DNA of 64,000 bases from JABCPE02 sp963518955 (GCA_963518955.1 CAUQKI010000006.1:1-64000); one strand, 5' to 3'; shown: positions 7,407-16,030, counted from the first letter of the stretch. Translations and numbers: made by a program. The notes: generated by a model from the letters alone, not told the origin.

Positions 7407-8180
7407 ATGATTGATAGTATTCAATATAAAATGGAGAAGGCTTATACTACTATTCCTATTGGAGTGATTGAGAGGGCGATTGTTGGGAGAAAACTAAACC
7501 ACTTAAAGATATACATTTATCTAAAATGTATATCCAGTGGTCATTTACATATCAATTCAGAAAGTAAAAAAGCTTGGGCAAAGGAAATAGGTATAACCAC
7601 CAAAACATTAGAAAACTGCCTTCAATGGCTATTAAAAAATCGTTGGCTTAGCCTAAATTCAAAGCGAAGTTCTTTGAGAGTAGTTTCTTACAAGCAATTA
7701 AAAAGAAAGTATAAATATAAATTTCAAACAGGAGTAATTTTTGACAGAGAGAATTTTAATGATTTCAGAGCGTTTTGTAACGGAGCATTGATAATGTTTT
7801 GCATAAATTATAAGAAGTTTTTGGATAAGGAAAAGAGAGTGCCGATAGCTAATAATGGAGTTATCAGTATGAGTACTCGTTCTTATCCTAAAACATATTA
7901 TGGCTTGCCTGTAAGGTTTCTTGCAAAATTTTATAAAATTTCTACTACTACGGCTCATAATATGAAAACAGATGCGGAAAAGGCAGGATTTATCAAAGTG
8001 AAAAATGGAGAAACCGTGTATTTTACTTGTCCCAATGGACAACCTATTACAAGAGAAGTAGTAAAATATCTATATCCAGAATACGATAAATCTCATATTG
8101 TAATCACAAGAAAAGGAGTAGGAATAAAAACTGCTGATTTAATCAAAGGAAATATCCATTTGAAGAGAAAAAGGTGTTAG
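7407..8180 (+). CDS. Hypothetical DNA-binding protein with two winged-helix-like segments (Rep-like)
   Basis: No family is assigned with certainty. Two segments look like winged helices: residues about 30-85 (HLKIYIYLKCISSG, then AWAKEIGITTKTLENCLQWL, then NRWLSL) and about 160-205 (FLAKFYKISTTTAHNMKTDA, then EKAGFIKVKNG with a following strand). A duplicated winged-helix layout in about 250 aa is seen in plasmid replication initiators of the Rep_3 class, but diagnostic motifs are not visible. The gene follows the HTH gene by 12 nt and is followed by 20-bp repeats at 8266-8325, which fits a DNA-binding role on this element. A transcription regulator is the alternative. Confidence 0.6.
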   Translation: MIDSIQYKMEKAYTTIPIGVIERAIVGRKLNHLKIYIYLKCISSGHLHINSESKKAWAKEIGITTKTLENCLQWLLKNRWLSLNSKRSSLRVVSYKQLKRKYKYKFQTGVIFDRENFNDFRAFCNGALIMFCINYKKFLDKEKRVPIANNGVISMSTRSYPKTYYGLPVRFLAKFYKISTTTAHNMKTDAEKAGFIKVKNGETVYFTCPNGQPITREVVKYLYPEYDKSHIVITRKGVGIKTADLIKGNIHLKRKRC

Positions 8181-8265
8181 AAAAAATATGAACAGTAATA
8201 ATGGGGGATGTAGGGGGGAGCTAAAAGACTCAAAACCTCTGTTCTACTCCTATTTTTCAGTAATA

Positions 8266-8325
8266 GTTAGAAAATAGTAGAAAGTATTAGAAAAAGTTAG
8301 AGATTGATAGAAAAGGTGTAGAGGG
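8266..8325 (+). repeat. Three degenerate 20-bp iteron-like repeats
   Basis: Units start at 8266, 8286 and 8306 and share the core TTAGAAAA (ATAGAAAA in the third). TAGA recurs at 8268, 8278, 8288, 8298 and 8308, exactly every 10 bp, and again at 8319 one base out of phase, so the motif faces one side of the helix. The repeats lie just downstream of the Rep-like gene and before the next ORF. Confidence 0.55.
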
Positions 8326-8403
8326 TTTGGTAGGTGTTATAAAATTCTCTAAAAACCTCATCAAAAATTTTGTTATACCCTAAAATTTCAGTATCTTTAA
8401 GGT

Positions 8404-9207
8404 ATGAAAGATATTGATTTAGAGATAATTACTGCGAATTTTGAACAGTTTAGAAATGGAAATTATATAGGTTATACACCTATCAGTTGTGTAGGAAAAT
8501 TCTACTCCAAAGACAAAAGTATTTCGGTAGAAACTGAGCAATTAAGAGGTTTAAGTATTTTCAGAATGTTTGAAAATCAGAGAGCAAAAGATTTTAAAGC
8601 TTGTTATATGCTTTATCAAAAAAGATTAGAGAAAAAAGGAGTAGAAAAAATCTTACAGGAAATTACAGAACTTTGTCAAAAGAACAACACTCAAAAAGCC
8701 GTTATTTTAGGCTATGGAAAGGAGGAAGAGTTTTGTTATCGGCATATTTTACTGAGTTTTCTGCTTGAAAATTTGCCTCAAAATTTTTCCATTCAAAAGG
8801 AAAAAGGAATTGATTATCAGAAACAGAAAGAATATTGGGAAAAGGATATTTATCAATCCAGAGGACATTTTGAATTGAGTAATGAAGAAGTGGGTGAAAC
8901 ACTGGAAAAGATGCAGTGGCGATTTGCGAAAACAATGCAGAAAAATCCGCATTTTTATACGCTACGCCGTGATTTTTCAGAGGAAAACGAGGGTGAAAAT
9001 ATGTTTTTGAAGTTAGTTCATCATATCAGATATTTTGGAGAGTTGGAGGAATTTGAAGGGGTTATTTATAGAGTTTGGACTTATAAATCATTGTCTTACT
9101 GGACAATGCCCTGCGATTTTCTAAATGAAGATTGTGACCTCATCAACAAAAGATACAATGATAAATCAGAGGAAGTTATACAAATTAGACACTTTTTGGA
9201 AAAATAA
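8404..9207 (+). CDS. Hypothetical protein with a possible DUF488-like region
   Basis: A 267-aa soluble protein. The region about residues 60-125 (FKACYMLYQKRLEKKGVEKI, then AVILGYGKEEEFCYRHILLSF) resembles the end of DUF488 domains, where a short beta strand ending in a Cys precedes 'C.R..l...l'. The usual N-terminal 'TIGhSn' strand is only weakly recognisable (NYIGYTPISCVGKFYS). The rest (130-267) is not recognised. The start ATG at 8404 follows an AT-rich leader. The next gene begins 19 nt after it, so the two may form a pair. Function is unknown. Confidence 0.55.
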   Translation: MKDIDLEIITANFEQFRNGNYIGYTPISCVGKFYSKDKSISVETEQLRGLSIFRMFENQRAKDFKACYMLYQKRLEKKGVEKILQEITELCQKNNTQKAVILGYGKEEEFCYRHILLSFLLENLPQNFSIQKEKGIDYQKQKEYWEKDIYQSRGHFELSNEEVGETLEKMQWRFAKTMQKNPHFYTLRRDFSEENEGENMFLKLVHHIRYFGELEEFEGVIYRVWTYKSLSYWTMPCDFLNEDCDLINKRYNDKSEEVIQIRHFLEK

Positions 9208-9226
9208 CTAAAGTTTGACAAAAAAA

Positions 9227-9604
9227 ATGAAAAGAATGGCTGAAACACAAATTTTTGATTTAGAGCAATTACATCGAGATTTTTTAGCAGAGGAAATATT
9301 ACACCAATCCTCGCTCAGTTTTAAGCAAATCCGTATGCTTATAGCTCTAAAACATAGCTTCGGCATTGTGAGACCAGCCTCCAAAATGGCAAAAATTGGG
9401 AGAGCAACACATTATCATTGGCTGAAAACCTGCGAAAAATATAAAGAAAGTTATGGGATTATTTTGGAGTTTCTGAGTGATTTGTCAGAGGCAAGTTTAC
9501 TCAATCTGATTGCAATGGGAAACGCCTCCTCTACGATTTTTTACCTTTCCACAAAGGGAAGACACAGAGGCTATGCAATTCCTAAAAAACGTTACAAGGC
9601 ATAA
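9227..9604 (+). CDS. Small HTH protein resembling phage terminase small subunit-like DNA-binding proteins
   Basis: A 125-aa protein. The core follows the pattern of phage 'phBC6A51-like' helix-turn-helix proteins, which include small terminase subunits: FGIVRPASKMAKIGRATHYHW as the HTH, KYKESYGIILEFLSDLSEAS as a helix, then STIFYLSTKGRHRGY, matching the usual '.tifyLktrg..rGY' tail. I use the ATG at 9227; the TTG at 9215 is possible. No large terminase, portal or capsid gene is near, so the packaging role is not implied here. A DNA-binding regulator left over from a phage or plasmid is the more cautious reading. Confidence 0.6.
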   Translation: MKRMAETQIFDLEQLHRDFLAEEILHQSSLSFKQIRMLIALKHSFGIVRPASKMAKIGRATHYHWLKTCEKYKESYGIILEFLSDLSEASLLNLIAMGNASSTIFYLSTKGRHRGYAIPKKRYKA

Positions 9605-9672
9605 ACGAGCGTTTAAGAAACATTACAAATCAATAAGTTTGAAGTTTAAACTTCTCATTAAATTTAATAAAA

Positions 9673-10347
9673 ATGAACAGATACATTGCTTATTACCGAG
9701 TTTCTACCCAAAAGCAGGGAAATTCTGGATTAGGATTGGAAGCTCAAAAAACGATGGTAAAGCACCACCTGAAAACCGATGATATTTTGCTGGAAGAATA
9801 CGAGGAAGTAGAAAGTGGCAAAAACAACAACCGCCCACAGCTCCAAAAAGCTATAGAACATTGTAAAAATATGGGTGCGATATTACTTATCGCCAAATTG
9901 GATAGACTCAGCCGTAATGCTGGGTTTATCTTTTTATTGAAGGATAGCCAAGTGAATTTCAAGTGTTGTGATATGCCAGAGGCGAACTCCTTAACCATCG
10001 GAATAATGGCGGTTTTAGCACAAGAAGAAAGAGAATTAATAAGCAAAAGAACGATAGCTGCATTGGAGGAATTGAGAAATAAAGGCAAAAAGTTAGGCAA
10101 TCCGAAAAACCTCACCTATGAAGCTCAAAAACAAGGAGCTGAAGCAATGAAAAACAAGGCTCTTAACAACGAAAATAACCGCAAGGCTACAGCTCTGATT
10201 GTTTCCCTCCGAGAGACGGGAAAATCTTATGCTAAAATAGCTCAACAACTCAATGATAATGGTTTCAAAACCAGTAGAGGTTATAATTTTTCTGCCTCTC
10301 AAGTGCTGATACTTTATGATAGATATGTTAATTCTTTGGCAAAGTGA
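9673..10347 (+). CDS. Serine recombinase (resolvase/invertase family)
   Basis: Site-specific recombinase that cuts DNA through a covalent serine link. The N-terminal catalytic domain starts with IAYYRVSTQKQG, in which Ser11 is the nucleophile and Arg9 a catalytic partner. The second catalytic block is AKLDRLSRN, and IMAVLAQEERELISKRT leads into the long E-helix. The C-terminal 60 residues contain a resolvase-type HTH (SYAKIAQQLNDNGFKTSRGYNFSASQV). The length of 224 aa is typical of a small resolvase or invertase rather than a large serine integrase. A strongly structured element begins 43 nt downstream and may be its site or an unrelated RNA. Confidence 0.92.
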   Translation: MNRYIAYYRVSTQKQGNSGLGLEAQKTMVKHHLKTDDILLEEYEEVESGKNNNRPQLQKAIEHCKNMGAILLIAKLDRLSRNAGFIFLLKDSQVNFKCCDMPEANSLTIGIMAVLAQEERELISKRTIAALEELRNKGKKLGNPKNLTYEAQKQGAEAMKNKALNNENNRKATALIVSLRETGKSYAKIAQQLNDNGFKTSRGYNFSASQVLILYDRYVNSLAK

Positions 10348-10389
10348 ATTTTATCTCTTATTTTTGTGCTTAATTTTATCGTAAATATT

Positions 10390-10545
10390 AAGCGTTAGCT
10401 TTTGAAGGTCATCAGAAATCGCCAATTTCAATAATAGCACCTATTCAAGAGTTAAGACGCTCACGCCATACGGCGTGGGCTGTCTTATTCTTGGTGCGTG
10501 GCTTTGGCGAGCCTCTGATGAAAGAGTAAGTTCAGTCCCACGCTT
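10390..10545. other. 156-nt nested hairpin element, candidate ncRNA, MITE or recombination site
   Basis: Seven complementary segments are perfectly nested: 10390-10395/10540-10545 (AAGCGT/ACGCTT), 10409-10416/10514-10521 (TCATCAGA/TCTGATGA), 10420-10423/10506-10509, 10438-10441/10493-10496 (sharing one base with the next), 10446-10450/10489-10493, 10453-10458/10482-10487 (TAAGAC/GTCTTA) and 10462-10467/10472-10477 (CACGCC/GGCGTG, loop ATAC). It is clearly richer in G+C than the surrounding island DNA. No coding frame explains it. Symmetry on both strands means DNA cruciform and RNA readings are both possible. Confidence 0.65.
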
Positions 10546-10621
10546 TCTATTTTGAATCAAATTCTAATTAAAATCAAGTTAAACCTCTCTTGGGACTGGG
10601 GAAATAAAATTATTTTCTATT

Positions 10622-11701
10622 ATGAAAAGAGAACACTTAGTGAAAGTGAAGTATGCTGCAGGGGGTATATTTATCTTTACAGCATTGGGACTTATTATGG
10701 AAGGCTCCATTATAGCAGGAGCTTTAGCGTTGGTATTAGGCTTATTTCTTTTGCCTCCTATTTTTAAAAAGGTTGCAGAGAAATTACCAATTTTAGAAAG
10801 CAATAAATTCTTAAGATATGGAGTTTATGTTGTTTTATTTTTCTCAATGGCTGGATTTATGCCAAAAAAGCAGAAACCTAAAAATACAAATGCAGAGAAA
10901 AATGTAGTAGAGGAAAAACCACAACCTCAACAAGAAAAAATACCCGAGCCTACAATTTTTTATAAAATTATTTATGAAGAATTTATTAGGGTAGATGGAG
11001 CCCCAAGTTATTTTGTTCTACTTGATAAAGTGGATATTTCTAATGAAAAGTTCATGCTTGAAATTAAAGGTGTAATCAACAAAATTACAACAGAAAAAGG
11101 GAAAAAAATAAATATTGAATTTTTAGATGATAAAAACCTACTTGATTTGATGCATAAAAGCCATTATGGAGCAAATACTTTAGGAAGAGCATTGACAGCA
11201 AAAGAAAGAGAAAAATTGGCAAGACATAATATTGCTTCTTTTAGTGGAGAATTAGCTAATATGCCATATACTAATACCTTGTCGTTTTTCCCTTCTGCTT
11301 TCGCGGACACTCCAGAGATTGGTAAATATGTAAAATCAGAAGAATTTAATCCAAATAAGATTACATACACAATCCAAAATGAAAAAACTACTAAAAAAGA
11401 GGAAATAACCCAAAATACGGAGAAAAAGGATAAAGAAAAAGAATTAGCATATAAAAGAGAAAAATTTTTGAAAGATTGCTTTACAAATGGTACCCACACC
11501 AAGTTAAGAATTTATATCAGAACTATTAAGGCTGATGGAGTAAAATATGAACATATTGATACATCTACTGATATGAAAGAAGACTATGCAATTGTAACTA
11601 CTCATTTCAGTTTAACCAATAAGCTTGGGGTAAGAAATGATTACAAGCTAAAAGCCAAAGTAAGTTATGATAATTGCGAAGTCATAGAAATATTAAAATA
11701 A
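10622..11701 (+). CDS. Hypothetical membrane-anchored protein
   Basis: Not recognised. The first 75 residues hold two or three membrane segments (AAGGIFIFTALGLIMEGSII, AGALALVLGLFLLPPIF, and YGVYVVLFFSMAGFMP). A Pro/Gln/Glu-rich linker (about 80-105) leads to a soluble C-terminal part of about 250 residues with a Lys/Glu-rich charged stretch near residue 260. The final 60 residues (TKLRIYIRTIKADG, then NKLGVRNDYKLKAKVSYD) read like a small beta-rich domain. A strong terminator follows. It lies between a recombinase and the Gabija pair but has its own terminator, so it is not evidently part of that system. The N-terminal ATG at 10622 is well placed. Confidence 0.65.
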   Translation: MKREHLVKVKYAAGGIFIFTALGLIMEGSIIAGALALVLGLFLLPPIFKKVAEKLPILESNKFLRYGVYVVLFFSMAGFMPKKQKPKNTNAEKNVVEEKPQPQQEKIPEPTIFYKIIYEEFIRVDGAPSYFVLLDKVDISNEKFMLEIKGVINKITTEKGKKINIEFLDDKNLLDLMHKSHYGANTLGRALTAKEREKLARHNIASFSGELANMPYTNTLSFFPSAFADTPEIGKYVKSEEFNPNKITYTIQNEKTTKKEEITQNTEKKDKEKELAYKREKFLKDCFTNGTHTKLRIYIRTIKADGVKYEHIDTSTDMKEDYAIVTTHFSLTNKLGVRNDYKLKAKVSYDNCEVIEILK

Positions 11702-11706
11702 AATAT

Positions 11707-11735
11707 AATCCTCCTAACTATTAGGAGGATTTTTC
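11707..11735 (+). terminator. Rho-independent terminator
   Basis: AATCCTCCTAA (11707-11717) and TTAGGAGGATT (11721-11731) form a perfect 11-bp stem with a CTA loop, followed by TTTT. Confidence 0.85.
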
Positions 11736-11851
11736 ATATACAAAAAATTATTTTAATAAAAAATATTGGCATTAAATCAAATTTTTAATTTTTATGATAA
11801 AGTCTTTATTTTAGTCATAAAAATTATACAATGATAGACATAGATTATTTA

Positions 11852-11859
11852 TATATTTG
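11852..11859 (+). promoter_or_regulatory. -7 promoter box of gajAB
   Basis: TATATTTG matches TAnnTTTG and ends 24 nt before the chosen gajA ATG at 11884. The gajA frame can be extended to a TTG that lies inside this box, which argues for the downstream ATG. Confidence 0.6.
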
Positions 11860-11883
11860 TTACCATATTCCAAATTAAAAATT

Positions 11884-13602
11884 ATGTACCTATCAAATAT
11901 AAAACTTTGGAACTTCCGAAAGTATGGAAGTGATACTTTTGATATAGATAAGCCTAATTTAGACCTAAATTTCACAAAAGGGCTTAATGTGCTTATTGGA
12001 GAAAACGATTCAGGAAAAACAGCTATTATTGATGCTATAAAAATAGTATTAAAGACCCATAGCTATGAGTATATCAAAATTGAAGCAGACGATTTCTATA
12101 ACAACTCAGATAGACTTAGGATAGAATTAAAGTTTAAAGAACTCTTGGATGAAGAAGCTAAGAATTTTACAGAATGGCTTACTTGGGAAGGACAAGGAGA
12201 AAATTCAACTCCTATTCTGAGAGTTTTTTATGATGTAAGAAGAAAAGATTATAAAATACTTCCTTCAGAAGTAAAAGCAGGTGCGGACACAGAAGGATAT
12301 TCATTAACAGCTGAAGCGCGGGAATATCTAAAAGCTACTTATTTAAGACCTTTGCGAGATGCTGAGAATGAATTAATCTCAAAAAGAAACTCACGGCTTT
12401 CTCAAATATTATTGGGAGATGACATTTTCAAGGAGAAAGATATACCTCATCCTCTTGTTGAAGAATTTAAAAATATTAATAGTTCTATAGAGGATTACTT
12501 TAAAGAGGATAAAGAAGGAGCTGATATAAAGAAAAAAATAGATTCTTATATTAAAGGGTTTTATGGTGAAGAAAAGGAATCACTATTTGAAGCGTCAAAA
12601 AATGATATAAAAAGTATTCTTGAAAAATTAAGTTTGTCTTTAAATGGTCAAAAGAATGTTGGCTTAGGAACTTTGAATAGGCTATTTATGGCTGCTGAAT
12701 TGCTTCATTTGAATAAAGAAAATTGGGAAGGATTGAGATTAGGTTTAATAGAAGAATTGGAAGCACATCTTCATCCTCAAGCTCAAATGCAAGTGATAGA
12801 AACTTTGCAAAAACAGGATGAGGTACAACTTATTATTACTACACATAGTCCAAATTTAGCATCAAAAATCAAACTTAAGAATCTTATTATTTGTAATGGA
12901 GATAATGCTTTTCCTATGGGGAAAGACTATACAGAATTAAAGGAGGATAGTTATGTGTTTTTAGAAAAATTTCTTGATGTAACCAAGTCTAATTTGTTTT
13001 TTGCAAAGGGAGTTATCTTAGTAGAAGGCTGGGCTGAAGAAATTTTAATTCCAAGTTTAGCTAAGGCTATTGGAATTGATTTAACAGCAAAGGGAGTTTC
13101 TGTTGTTAATATTGGTAATGTAGGGTTTGACCATTATTCTAAAATATTTCTGAGAAAAGATGGATGTTCTCCTATGAAAATTCCTGTAGCTGTAGTAACA
13201 GATTGTGATGTAAAAGAGTATAAAAAGGAAGGAAGTGAATATCAAAGAAGGAATGATATAGATAGTGAAAGAGAAAACAAAATAAGAGAAATAGAATCAA
13301 AATCTTCTCAAAATGTAAATTATTTTGTTGCTCCTCATTGGACATTAGAGTATAGTTTATTCTTATCTCAAAGTCTAACAGATAAATTTCAAGAAATTAT
13401 AAAATCAATTCATTCTGGAACAAATTGGGATAGTGATTTTGAAAAAGAACTTGCTAAAAAATTAATCAATAAAAGTTTAGAAAAAACTAAAATTGCATAT
13501 CAATTAGCAACTCATCTTGATTCTTTAAGAGACCTTGATATTTCAGCAGAAGATAATATTAATTACCTAAAAAAAGCTATTGAATATGCAGCAAGCAATT
13601 GA
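11884..13602 (+). CDS. gajA: GajA: OLD-family ATP-regulated DNA endonuclease of a Gabija system
   Basis: Nuclease subunit of Gabija anti-phage defence. In the known system GajA nicks phage DNA when nucleotide levels fall. The N-terminal ABC-type ATPase has a Walker A motif GENDSGKT (39-46), a signature region near GTLNRLFMAAELL, Walker B LGLIEELEAHLHP, and the H-loop TTHSPNLAS. The C-terminal Toprim domain has ILVEGWAEE (catalytic Glu about 381) and the DxD motif TDCD (about 439-442). The length of 572 aa is close to that reported for GajA (about 580). I use the ATG at 11884. The next gene overlaps its 3' end by 17 nt, as expected for a coupled gajB. Confidence 0.88.
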   Translation: MYLSNIKLWNFRKYGSDTFDIDKPNLDLNFTKGLNVLIGENDSGKTAIIDAIKIVLKTHSYEYIKIEADDFYNNSDRLRIELKFKELLDEEAKNFTEWLTWEGQGENSTPILRVFYDVRRKDYKILPSEVKAGADTEGYSLTAEAREYLKATYLRPLRDAENELISKRNSRLSQILLGDDIFKEKDIPHPLVEEFKNINSSIEDYFKEDKEGADIKKKIDSYIKGFYGEEKESLFEASKNDIKSILEKLSLSLNGQKNVGLGTLNRLFMAAELLHLNKENWEGLRLGLIEELEAHLHPQAQMQVIETLQKQDEVQLIITTHSPNLASKIKLKNLIICNGDNAFPMGKDYTELKEDSYVFLEKFLDVTKSNLFFAKGVILVEGWAEEILIPSLAKAIGIDLTAKGVSVVNIGNVGFDHYSKIFLRKDGCSPMKIPVAVVTDCDVKEYKKEGSEYQRRNDIDSERENKIREIESKSSQNVNYFVAPHWTLEYSLFLSQSLTDKFQEIIKSIHSGTNWDSDFEKELAKKLINKSLEKTKIAYQLATHLDSLRDLDISAEDNINYLKKAIEYAASN

Positions 13603-15607
13603 CATTACAGAGAGTGATATAGAGTATGCCGAAAAAATACTTTTGGCAGAAGGACAAAACTTTGATGATGAAAGAAGAGCTTTTATCAAAAATCTTGAAG
13701 TGATTGATTTACAAGCAGTACCTGGCAGTGGAAAAACTACAGCCTTGTTAGCTAAATTATTAATTTTAGAGCGTAAATTACCTTTCGCTGATAACTCAGG
13801 TATTTTAGTTTTATCTCATACTAATACAGCTATTGATGAAATAAAACATAAGATAAAATTATATTGTCCTAAGTTATTTAGATACCCTAATTTTATTGGT
13901 ACAATTCAAAGTTTTGTTGATGAGTTCTTAGCTATTCCATATTATACAACAATTTGTAAGAAGAAACCTATTAGGATTGATAATGAACTTTATCAAGAAA
14001 AGGTGGCAAAAATATTAGAGTATCCTTATAATTATAAATTTAAACTTTCTGCAAATTATTTTACAAAAATTCTTCATATAAAGAATAGTAACCCTAATAT
14101 ATTTTATGATGTTAGACTTGATATAAAAGATAGCAACCCTATATTAGTAAATAGATTAAATGGAGAAGAGTTTAGTGTTAAAAAACCAATAGGAAAAACT
14201 AAGCTTGAAAATTATCAAGACTATACAAATGAAGAAAAAGAAAAATTATATCAATGGTTCTTCTCTTTCAAACAAAATATCTTAGAAGGAGGCATATTAC
14301 ATTTTGATGATGCTTATTATTTGGCTAATAGATATTTACAAAAATATCCTCAGATTAAGAACATTATCCAACAACGTTTTTCGTATGTCTTTGTAGATGA
14401 AATGCAAGATATGGAGACACATCAATATGATTTATTGGAGAAGCTATTTTATGATGATGGAAATAGCACATCAATATTCCAAAGAATAGGAGATAAAAAT
14501 CAAGCAATTTTCAATAATATAGAAAGTAAAGAGGTTAATTGGATTGATAGGGAGAATAATTTAACTTTAACGAATAGCCATCGTTTAAGCTCTAAAATAG
14601 CAAATGTAGTAAAAAGTTTTGCTCTGAATAATTCTAATATTATTGGATCAAATGAATGTGATATTAAGCCTCATATTATTCTTTTTGATGATACTTCAAA
14701 AGAAAAAGTTATCTCTAAATTTGCGGAACTTGTAAAAGGGTTCAAAGAAGAAAGTAGATTGATTGACTATAGAAAATATCCAATAAAAGCAATATGTTGG
14801 AATGCCAAATGGAAGAGTGAAACAGAATTAAGGATAACAAATTATTTTCCTACCTATAAAAAAGATAATACTAAAAGTAAACAGGATTATGATACTTTAA
14901 AGAGCTATTTGTTATTTTATGACAGAAACTCAAAAACATTAAAATCAATCAAAAATAATATTATCAATGCTTTTTTAAAAGTATTGCGTTTTGAAAACAT
15001 ACTTGATGATAATGAAAGATATTTTACAAAATACATTTTGTTTAAAACCTTAAAAGAGAAATTTTTTGACAAATATCAGGAGTTTAATTTGAAGTTATAT
15101 CATTGGTCTATGCTTATTTTAAAAGGGAAACTTGATGAGGCTTATGATGAAATTAAGTCCTATATGAATGACTTTATCAAGATATTTGACGAAACTAAAA
15201 ATCTTACTATAAGTTCAAGTTTTTTCAATCAAGAAAGTCAAACATTACAAGTTCCTGATAATATAGAAGAGCTAAAAGAAAACAATTTATATACAGAAGG
15301 AGATATAAATATTGAAGTAGCAACTGTACACTCTGTGAAAGGGCAAACTCATTGCGCTACATTATACTTAGAATCTTTTTATTATAATGATGGAGGCAAG
15401 TCCTATGAATCTCAAAGATTAGCAGATGCTTTTTTAGGAAATTATATAACTAATCGAGGAATAAGAATTCAGCAGTCGCTAAAAATGACTTATGTAGGTT
15501 TTTCTCGCCCAACTAATCTATTATGTGTAGCAATTCATAAAGATAGATTCATTCAATGTCTATCTGAAATAAATGAAGATATTTGGGAGATTGTAGATTG
15601 TGGTTAA
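13586..15607 (+). CDS. gajB: GajB: UvrD/Rep-like helicase of a Gabija system
   Basis: Superfamily 1A helicase partner of GajA, expected to bind DNA ends and signal to the nuclease. Motif I is AVPGSGKTTALL (about 44-55). Motif II is VDEMQD (about 270-275), followed by GDKNQAIF (motif III) and the SHRLS block (motif IV). Motif V is VHSVKGQTH (about 583-591) and motif VI YVGFSRPTNLL (about 637-647). At 673 aa it is clearly longer than the roughly 490-aa reference GajB, with extra sequence between motifs Ia and II and between IV and V. The ATG at 13586 lies inside the end of gajA. Confidence 0.85.
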   Translation: MQQAIDITESDIEYAEKILLAEGQNFDDERRAFIKNLEVIDLQAVPGSGKTTALLAKLLILERKLPFADNSGILVLSHTNTAIDEIKHKIKLYCPKLFRYPNFIGTIQSFVDEFLAIPYYTTICKKKPIRIDNELYQEKVAKILEYPYNYKFKLSANYFTKILHIKNSNPNIFYDVRLDIKDSNPILVNRLNGEEFSVKKPIGKTKLENYQDYTNEEKEKLYQWFFSFKQNILEGGILHFDDAYYLANRYLQKYPQIKNIIQQRFSYVFVDEMQDMETHQYDLLEKLFYDDGNSTSIFQRIGDKNQAIFNNIESKEVNWIDRENNLTLTNSHRLSSKIANVVKSFALNNSNIIGSNECDIKPHIILFDDTSKEKVISKFAELVKGFKEESRLIDYRKYPIKAICWNAKWKSETELRITNYFPTYKKDNTKSKQDYDTLKSYLLFYDRNSKTLKSIKNNIINAFLKVLRFENILDDNERYFTKYILFKTLKEKFFDKYQEFNLKLYHWSMLILKGKLDEAYDEIKSYMNDFIKIFDETKNLTISSSFFNQESQTLQVPDNIEELKENNLYTEGDINIEVATVHSVKGQTHCATLYLESFYYNDGGKSYESQRLADAFLGNYITNRGIRIQQSLKMTYVGFSRPTNLLCVAIHKDRFIQCLSEINEDIWEIVDCG

Positions 15608-15730
15608 AAAGTTTGTTAGATTTATTAATAATTTTATGTAAAAGTCAGTCAAAAATTCGAATATTGTGAAAATTCATAGTATTTTTGACATGTTTTAAAA
15701 AATAAAGTATATAAATATTAACAGAAAAAG

Positions 15731-15755
15731 AAACCGCCCATTTTGGGTGGTTTTA
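15731..15755 (+). terminator. Terminator after gajB
   Basis: AAACCGCCCA (15731-15740) pairs with TGGGTGGTTT (15744-15753, one G-T pair), followed by TTAA. It lies 20 nt before the DUF5053 gene. Confidence 0.65.
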
Positions 15756-15773
15756 ATCTAAAAATATTAAGAT

Positions 15774-16025
15774 ATGGAAATAGAAATTAGTAAAAAAGTG
15801 GCTTATAAAAAGCAGTTAGAAGATATTATTGTAGATGTATCTTGGGGCAAGATTTCCAAAAAATATTTTGGTAAATCAACATCATGGATATATAATAAAC
15901 TTTCTGAAATAGATGGAAACGGAGGAAAAGGTGGATTTACTCCAGAGGAAAGTGAGCAGTTTAAGGGCGCATTATACGACCTTGCTGAAAGATTGAGAAA
16001 AGCAGCTGATAATTTTCAAGCATAA
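15774..16025 (+). CDS. DUF5053-type small protein
   Basis: An 83-aa protein that matches the Bacteroidota DUF5053 pattern: a helical N-terminus, the block WGKISKKYFGKSTSWIYNKL (an HTH-like 'a.kYFgKs.sWlyqkl'), a short GNGGKGGF turn, then FTPEESEQFKGALYDLAERL leading to the C-terminal helix. Such genes are common in mobile elements and prophages, but their function is unknown. It lies directly after the Gabija terminator and has its own terminators. It may be a small DNA-binding regulator (inference). Confidence 0.75.
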   Translation: MEIEISKKVAYKKQLEDIIVDVSWGKISKKYFGKSTSWIYNKLSEIDGNGGKGGFTPEESEQFKGALYDLAERLRKAADNFQA

Positions 16026-16030
16026 AGTAC

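Noticed and set aside
10390..10545. Integron attC site
   Set aside because: The outer ends do not show the paired RYYYAAC/GTTRRRY core sites, and no integron integrase is nearby. Kept only as a hairpin of unknown nature.
11857..13602. GajA as a stand-alone OLD nuclease or part of a PARIS system
   Set aside because: The overlapping UvrD-like helicase gene matches the Gabija arrangement, while PARIS has a small AAA ATPase partner that is not present.
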